NCBI GenBank assembly: GCA_022578965.1
Contig: MU400538.1
Coordinates: 124,001-188,000, forward strand
Direction: 5' to 3'
DNA length: 64,000 nt
Origin: Xylaria sp. FL1777
Taxonomy: Eukaryota; Ascomycota; Sordariomycetes; Xylariales; Xylariaceae
This document shows positions 56,856-64,000 of the stretch, one piece after another. The translations under genes and the position numbers were made by a program. Numbering within the stretch: the stretch's first letter is position 1; the number at the start of each line of letters is the position of its first letter. A model generated the notes under the pieces. It saw only the letters and a list, made by a program, of their open reading frames with translations, did no database searches and had not been told where the DNA came from.

Positions 56856-59403
56856 CTAGGCGTCTTGAGAAATCTCTTGAGGAACCGCCTCAGATATATC
56901 TTGAGAAGCGACTTGAGCTGCCTGCTGGTGAATTTCCTGAAGCGTTCCTCGGGGCAAAGAATGAAACTCGGTATGAGGAGGTGGGGCATGAAGCAGAAGT
57001 TGAGCGCAAAACAAAAATTCTAAAGATCGAGAGTCCGTAGGCTGGAAATTGTTTTCATGATACCGCATTCGCAGATAACGAGCTAAAGAACATCAGTAAG
57101 TGATGCCAAGGAAATATCAATCTCCATGAGAGGAGAACAACTTACGAGTAACATTAAGATCATGGAAGTACTTCTTAACCTCAGGTCCCTCCCCTTCGGC
57201 TACGATAGGCACGTTAGGATCGGATTGAACTGTTTTCGGAAGAACATGGCGGATAACAAGCAGCATTCTCAAGAGTTCCGTAAGGCCATGCCCTTGATTA
57301 GTATAGCTGCGAGGTGGCCGCTCCAGGGGCCACTTTGGGCGTAAATTTTCTTGGTCCCAGGCTTTGAAAGCCCATGTAGTCTTTTCCAAGCAATTAAGAA
57401 AGAGCATGACTGTGAGAAACATGGGAAACCCGAGCCTTGTCTTGCCGTCTTGCAAACTCCGCTGGATGCCGTTTAACAAGTTTCTGCTAGCCAGGGATGC
57501 TTTACGCTCAGCAGCAGCGGTGAGCTGCATGCAGATATTGCTATATGCCTCACTTTCCGTATTGTCTTTAATCCAGTGATCCTCAATTTCAGGTTGGGGA
57601 GATTTAGCCAGCATTGTCCATTGCCGCTCACGATCCATCATCTCTACAATACCCCAAAGCTCAAGTGATCGCTTCAAGAGTTCATCATTGGTTCCCTTGG
57701 CAATTTGATCTGCGATCTCCAAAGTAACTCGAACATGCGGCGATGGTTCATGTGTGATGTATTCTGGCAACATGTTACGCATGTAGGCTTCGACTTTTCC
57801 TGGAATATCCTCCTTGTCATTATCAAGAAGGATGACCGGGGGGCGAGGGTCCAGCTTTAGCGTGTCGTCGTATCCTTCCTTGGGGTAACCCTGGAATACT
57901 TGAAATGTGACCGTATGTCCTGATTCCGGGAAGTGTGAAGCCTCTACCACGACGCCGGTATTCTCTAGGTGGTAGGATGTCTTATACCCATTGATCCGCT
58001 TCTGGGCCATGACCACCTGTACTCCCGCAGAATACAGATCGATAAATTCCGAGAGTTTGGTTCGAACACAACCAGTTCGCCAGACACGAGGTGACAACAC
58101 CTTTTTGCAAGTATCGCACGGTGTACCTTTTGAGCAAACCTTTCGCAAAATGCGACACCGAATGCATGCACCAATGCGGCGTACCTCTTGCACTTCGATC
58201 CGACGCTCCTTATCAAATTTTGCCCGACTGTGTTTCTGGCGACCGTCGGGGCTAGTGGTGGTGTCCATACGGTAGCCGCCTTTGAGATTAGGACCCAATT
58301 GATGGGCATGGTCAGTGACGGTGGCGGGACCGTGGATATCCTCGGCCATGTATGCCATGCCACCCCACGATGCTGACGAGTCGGCAGCACTCGCGGAAGG
58401 AGGTGGAGTGACTTGGGCGACCCGGCTAACCTGGGCAGGCTGGTCTCTTTCGGGCTCTGGATAGTCAATCATCATATCGGTGGACGGCGCCGCCTGGGCA
58501 ATCTGCTCGGCTATTGCGGCATCGCTAAGCAATTGGGGATCAAGCAAGGACGAGGTAAGTCGAGCTGTTGCGGCGGCGGCGGCAACTGAGAGGGCAGTTT
58601 GCGAAGGAGACCCCGCCGATTGCAAAAACTGCTGGAGTCGCTGTTCCTCGGTAGAGAGCTCATGGTGAACAAACTCGGATGTTTTCTGTGGCGATGCGTC
58701 TATGAAATAGATGCTGTTAGTGTTGCCCACGTCGCAGGCTGGGGAAGGAGATGGCGGAGATGGAATTAAACTACGCACCTTTCTTCTCGGATTGAGGCTG
58801 ATTGCTGTAGCTCATAGGCGGGTTCTCCAGAGTGAATTGTTCTTGCAGCTCGAAAGCATTGGTCCCCGCGGACGATATGTTGGGAATGGCCGCAGCCAAG
58901 GTGGTCTGGACAGCCTCGGATGCAGCATCGTGGGTGCTGGCAGGGCCGTGATCATCGTGCTTCTCATGCGCTTCGATCTGACGAGACACCTCGGCTAGGG
59001 TTTCCAAGGGCGTCCAGATCTGGTTCTGAGCCTGAGATGGGGCGTGACCGTGCGATAGGTCCTGGACGTGGCTGGCTGCTTGGCCGACAGAAAAGGCAGC
59101 ATTGGGGTCGGTGGCGTGAGCGGTGTTGGGCCCCATGTTAGGGCCCGAGTGCAGCAGCCCATCGTACTTGGGCCGGCCGGATGCATTGTTGATGCCGTGA
59201 AGAGCCAGGCAGGCATTGATGCGCTCAGCCTCGGAGATGGCAGGACACTTCTTGGTGAGGTGGTTCGTGAGGCTGTCGATGCGGCCCTTGGGGAAGTCCT
59301 CGCCGCAGGCCTTGCAGCGATGGTGGTAGCGGTTGCTGTTGTCGTTCAACTTCGCGCCTCGCTCGAAGAACTCGAGGATCAGGGGATTGGGCCGGCGACC
59401 CAT
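56856..59403 (-). CDS. BED-like zinc finger and Zn2Cys6-like regulator
   Basis: A probable nuclear regulator with two metal-binding regions; I do not recognise a named orthologue. Exons 58779-59403, 57146-58699 and 56856-57082 give 801 residues. Residues 30-53 form a BED-like finger (C30, C33, H48, C53) beginning right after MGRRPNPLILEFFERG. Residues 387-419 form a second cluster: C387, C390, C397, C403, C406 and C419. It has the Zn2Cys6 layout CX2CX6CX5CX2C, but the last spacing is 12 residues instead of the usual 6-8. Between them is a low-complexity Ala/Gln-rich linker; a helical domain without known signature follows. The last exon adds a Gln/Ala-rich tail (EISQDA end) recovered by the intron 57083-57145; without it the frame stops early. 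Confidence 0.85.
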
Positions 59404-61546
59404 GTTGCTGCTGGCCCCGGCGCCTGAGCATCGGCGAAGAGCGAGGCGACAAAAAGGTGGGAAATAATAAAACGGGCAGAATCAAGAAGCATCGGGGCGG
59501 TGAGTAGGAACTTTTCACCACCTACCTAGCTTCACTGCTGCCAAGCCCGACCAGCTTTCATTGGCTGGCCCGTGGGCCTTAGCGATCTTTGTGACGGTAG
59601 GTGTATGTACATTGTACATGTAGGTACCCTACATAGTAGGTACCAAGGTACATACGCAGTACACTCCATATAACGCGAGGCGGGGCTATTCAAGACGATC
59701 ATAGTGATGGTTATCACAAAGTTAGTGACTATTGGGTAACTATATATTTTCAAAAATAATGTTTTTTCAATATGGGTTTGAGAACCAGACACAATAGCAA
59801 TTCTAAGACCATTTTAAACCCTATACAAACTGTTGCGTAGGAGTGGGGTACGCGCATTGTTGCACTGATCGCAACAACAGCCTATGTACCTATGGCAGAG
59901 CCCATACAACTTATACAACACAGCCATACAATAGAGCCCATGCAGCAGCCCATACAGCCCGTGCAGTGTAAATTATTATGCCTGAGGTAAGTATAAGTAA
60001 AAAGTAAAGAATAAAAACTACCTAGGTTAATGAATATTTCATTTTGCAGTGTATATAACCTCTCAAGGATCATTTTAAAGTAACCAAAGAGATCATGTTA
60101 TGAGTTTTATTATATTGTGTATCTGCTATGTTAACTCAAAAGTGTACTATTAACTGAACTAAACCCGTATCTTGTCTTTCTTCTTTTTGTTCTTCTAACT
60201 TTTATTTTAATCCTAACTAGACTTCATGCTGCCAAATCAGGTAGGTTTCAAACCTATGGAATGTTAACACCCCAGACAGAATTAGGACTATGTTTATATT
60301 TGCATCGCGATGTTCTAATTCATGGTGACTTGTGAGTATACCCGCACGTTTCAGCTCAGGCAATTCAAATCTCCAACTACACTCGTGAGTTCACAGGTGG
60401 ATTTTCACAAAGGACATGTTGCTTCTTGGCTTACACTTCCCGTTCTATGGGCAGCTCTTGTTCCTTTTTAACCACAGCATCGTTTAAGCTTTGATTGAAA
60501 CCTCTTAAAAAGAATCGTCTCGTTTTGCTTCGTAACAGTATTTGAGAGGCATGGAGCTTTTGCAGCAGTCACCAGCAAGGTTGGCGTTGAGATAGTGCAG
60601 ATGTCAATAACCATCCGTCTCAAATAGGGGGTGACCTTTTTAGTGATTCTAACATCATGCTTTAGATTTTATTCTTCACACATCCCACATTCCAACTACT
60701 TAACCATTCGGCTACTACCAAATGTTCCGACTTGTGTCTACGTAGATTGATTTCTTGTCCCCTAGCGCCTTATATAATATCGCTAATTCCCGCAAGGGAC
60801 TAATAGCCATGTTCTCCCAGTAGCATTTCTTTACTCTATGATCGATTTATTTACCTTATATTGTATCAATAATTCTCTTAGGGTATATAAATAGTGATAC
60901 CTAGAGCTAGGCCCCTAAAATAATCACTAGCCGAGACGAATTCAAGTGTTGACTGTGTCAAGCCTTTTCTGGAAACGAATTGGTCGTTTAATCCTGCATT
61001 GGATAAAAAAAACTCTCTATTAAATTAAACCTTCATCCACTGCAACAGTCCGTGCTAAGCTATGACAAGACTATCGTACCTTCTTACTTAACTTAACCTG
61101 TTTGAACCCTCAGCACGAACCTGAACAGCGCATTCAACAAGTATACGTCATGAGGGAGTTCATTCTTTCCCCGCCTAACTATCGGTTTCCCTATATATCG
61201 AGTAGCTCACCCACGCGAGAACGTAGGGCCAAGCCTACTTGCAAGCTTCGGGGTACCCAAGCGTCGTTGCACCTGCGTGATAAGACAATTGATGGGTCGG
61301 CACACCTTCTCTAAAACGATGTACTTAGATCTATTAGGTAGGTAGTTGTCTCCACGGCCGATACGTCTGGTAGGCGCCCATGAAGGCTGATAGGTACCAC
61401 TAGAAGGATGCCAACCTGACTGACCATCAACCAGCGTTCCCCGCCAGCCAGCAACTCCGCGTCCATTTCACATTCAAAAAATCGTCTCATATATATGATT
61501 CTGCGGCATTTCACGATCAGACCGCATTCGTATCACAGCATCTCTA
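59404..61546. other. Gene-free interval
   Basis: 2.1 kb. Left end is the promoter of the minus-strand regulator, with GTACATGTAGGTACC-type repeats at 59605-59660. Imperfect repeats of CAGCCCATACA occur at 59895-59965, and an inverted repeat TAGGTTTCAAACCTA lies near 60242-60256. No gene recognised; ORFs on the right (61102-61314) lack domains. Confidence 0.45.
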
Positions 61547-62535
61547 ATGGAAAACCCAAATGCAGAGTTTCTGGCCTTTTGGAAGGTTATTCGTGATGGA
61601 GTTCACCAACACCACTTTAATCAGATACTTGAGGGCATGTCCCCTGCACTCGAAAGAATACTGCAGAGGATAGATGCCAAACTTCTCAGTACGCCTTTTT
61701 AGGTCATTGATCTTCTTCTTATACTTCTTCTTCTTCTTTTTTTTGGCAAATCTTAGCTATAAGCCATGGTTTCTAACATATGAAATTCTCATAGCACCCC
61801 AATACCTCGCCTACCGAACCATGATAGACTCGGCGAGGCATGCGTGTATGCTAGAGCTCCCTTCTTGGATGTGGTTGGGTTGACTGACCGGACTGCACTG
61901 CAGGGAACTTTGATTCTTTGATCGGATACCCCAAAGTCAGCAACAAGCCTGTGGCGGTGGGCGCTCAGCTCATCGACGTCAGTGCTCTGAAGAAATTGAT
62001 GGAGACTGGGCGCCACGGAGTAGAGCTCCTGCTAGACATTCTGGAGGGTGGTCAGCCCACGAAACACCGCAGCGCCCTATCCATTGCGCTGGACGCGCAA
62101 GAGTTCGTGTCCGAAACCGATGTGGTCATAGGCAGCCATGAAAACGAGATACGTATTCCACTGCTCGTCGACATCGACAAAGATATAGAGCCGTATCTTG
62201 AGAAGTTCAACAAGGGATTGTGGAACGTATCGATCGAGCTCTACAGAATGCGTCGGACTTTGGTAATCGCACCACTCAAACTGGACGACAACCATGACGA
62301 ATACGATGAACTGATGGGCGAGATATCCGTGGCGGAATGCCAGTTCACATTTCTGAATTATATCCTGCAATGCTTGAAAAAGCACTCCTCGATCGGCATC
62401 GGTGGTTTCCAGATTTGGGAATGCGCTTCAAGGCTCGAAGACATGAAGTCCATGGTTGCTCATCTGACTGCGAAAATTAACCGTGAGTTTCATGACGAAA
62501 GTTTTTGGAGCAGACACGCTCGGTTTTCCTCCTGA
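61547..62535 (+). CDS. Orphan hypothetical protein, 257 residues
   Basis: Two exons, 61547-61688 and 61904-62535, joined over an unusually long (for this window) 215-nt intron whose ends (GTACGC, CTGCAG) and phase fit. The product is soluble, acidic and predicted mainly helical: MENPNAEFLAFWKVIRDG at the start, LERILQRIDAKLL across the junction, then ALKKLMETGRHGVELLLDIL and a middle segment with DKDIEPYLEKFNKGLWNVS. No signal peptide, TM segment, metal motif or known domain was seen. Codon use looks coding. It may be a lineage-specific fungal protein; function unknown. Confidence 0.6.
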
Positions 62536-64000
62536 TCACGAGGTCTTAGGGGAGAAGGAATGGACCTCTCTGATACCAGGGAGAATTGTCTCTGCTATTT
62601 CATTTCACTGTCACTGTGGGTGAGGGCGAGGTAGCTGGTGATGTTGAAGACCCTCGTTGGCCGTTACCTTCCGTTAAGTCTGAAATAATACCGGTAGAAT
62701 TGTATACGTTAGCTACCGCATAGCAATAAGCATAGCCCTGTCGATCAAAGACTTAGTAAAGTTCCCCCAAAATTATTGGTTGAGAAGGATGAGCCTATAA
62801 TACCTACTAACTACTCCCATTTCCTTGATTTATGCGTTATGTGCTTTTTCTCGGCCGTTCTAATTACCAAGCTGCACGAGCTATCGCGCCGACCGATAAT
62901 CAATCATATGGCAAGCTAGCAATGCAAGTTCTTCTGGGTATCATAGATGAAACTCCCTCTTCTGCGCGATGATAATAGTCTTTTGTGGTATCTCCAGCAG
63001 CAGAGGCTGTGACAAATTTACCGAGACGTGTCTTCGTCCGTTGTCCGCCATTAAAATTAACATACAGTATCTGTCAGAGGTTATTGTGTGTATCCCAACC
63101 TTACTTTATGGTGGATAGGAGGCATTTAGCATTAGAGCTAGTAGCTGTCAAAGTGGGCAAATCATCCCAGTACCTGTCTACTGCGTAAGCTTAGTGTGGT
63201 AGGTCGTGTGTTTAGGTAATTGGATGAACATCTAAGTGCGTAGTTATACCTCGGTAGCCAACCGAGGACAGCAATAAGCGAAGGGTTAACCGATGGAAAC
63301 ATTTGTTTTTACACATTTCTGGCTATTTTTATACTGACTAGGTTACGTATGCGTAGGAACAGGCCGGCTATGGAATATAAGGCGGTACCGGGCTAATTAA
63401 TTATGGATCGACGCTGGCAGGATTCGGGGCTGGGATGCCGGCACGGTACGGCGGCTCACTTTCTCGGACGGGCGAATCGTAGCTCGCGATCCTTCCATGT
63501 GTGAGGGGCCATCCAACCGTCACGATGGCCCGATCCAGCAGGAGCTGGGCGAGGGAGGCCGGGGACAGGGGCCGGGATAGGACATGGCTGTGGAGAAGAT
63601 AGACGACTGATGAAACGTCGCCGTTGTAATTGCATAATGTGAAGGATACATAGTAGACTGCCTAGGTAGGTACTGACTTTATTTAGGTGTGGCTGCGATA
63701 CCTAGTTCGTAGATAAAGAACTGACCACCACTTCGTGAGTTAAGCTACCCAAGGTATCCAGTTGCTATACTAGTCCGGCTACGTAGTTCCGATGACAAGA
63801 CATGTCGGATCCTTATTAGGATAGCGAAACGTTGCTCATCTTGAAGCGGACCCCACACTCGTGTGTGTAATTTCTCTTCCTTGGCTCTTAGGGTTGACAA
63901 GTCCGTAGATCATAGCTTCTGATGTTCCTCATCTCTCCGTGATTGTGCGTTCAATCAGTCAGTCGACATGCCTTGTCCTGCACACCTAACATCCGCCTTC
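62536..64000. other. Terminal intergenic interval
   Basis: 1.5 kb with no recognisable gene. A CCTAGGTAGGTAC motif lies near 63661. The GC-richer stretch at 63390-63600 has no open frame with coding character that I could support. Confidence 0.45.

Noticed and set aside
1..64000. A secondary-metabolite gene cluster
   Set aside because: No polyketide synthase, NRPS, terpene cyclase or prenyltransferase is present; MFS, SDR and regulator genes alone are not enough.
1..64000. CRISPR array, prophage or bacterial operon
   Set aside because: Spliceosomal introns in nearly every gene show a fungal nuclear genome; the spaced hairpin motifs have unequal, low-complexity spacers.

Overview
The window is nuclear DNA from a filamentous ascomycete (Pezizomycotina, most likely a sordariomycete; I cannot narrow it further). 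The evidence is the short phase-preserving introns (mostly 49-100 nt, GT...AG), the long intergenic spaces, and families typical of moulds: a CFEM/PTH11-type receptor, an AA9 lytic polysaccharide monooxygenase (LPMO), Zn2Cys6 regulators, a GMC oxidoreductase and an oxalate decarboxylase. Sixteen multi-exon or intact protein genes, one doubtful small ORF and one tRNA gene are supported. Exon boundaries were worked out by hand from splice signals, reading phase and family conservation. For nearly all genes the exon lengths sum to a clean multiple of three.

Layout. 0.6-13.96 kb: a 14-TM drug:H+ antiporter (DHA2-like), a DUF1275 membrane protein, a secreted bicupin oxalate decarboxylase and a SulP anion transporter. 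15.4-24.0 kb: a short-chain reductase divergent from a Zn2Cys6 regulator, an AA9 LPMO whose last part is built from a 17-nt exon and a 4-nt microexon, and a small protein made of two duplicated Myb-like modules. 24.5-33.5 kb: a peroxisomal (AKL-ending) acyl-CoA/4-coumarate-CoA ligase-like enzyme, an ASNSD1-type asparagine-synthetase-domain protein, an initiator tRNA-Met and a CFEM-domain seven-TM receptor. 36.5-38.8 kb: a secreted GMC oxidoreductase. 38.8-43.4 kb is gene-poor, with a pyrimidine-rich block in which four copies of a ~40-nt hairpin-forming motif are spaced at ~220-290 bp.

43.4-62.5 kb carries mostly housekeeping genes: a GT31-like Golgi glycosyltransferase with a cysteine-rich PAN-like tail, a Kes1/Osh4-type oxysterol-binding protein, exocyst subunit Sec5, NAD-isocitrate dehydrogenase subunit 2 (divergent from SEC5), a large protein with a BED-like zinc finger and an expanded Zn2Cys6-like cluster, and an orphan 257-residue protein.

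How the genes may work together: there is no biosynthetic backbone enzyme, so this is not a secondary-metabolite cluster. The left half is accessory (nutrition, secretion, transport, sensing) and the right half is core trafficking and metabolism. OxdC next to a SulP transporter may be an oxalate-handling pair, and the SDR/Zn2Cys6 divergent pair may be a regulator and its target; both are inferences. The observations I would check first are the AA9 microexon that splits the codon of the copper-site tyrosine, the hairpin-motif/pyrimidine locus, the excess of the perfect 10-bp palindrome TACCTAGGTA in intergenic DNA, and the duplicated-module protein with matching intron positions.
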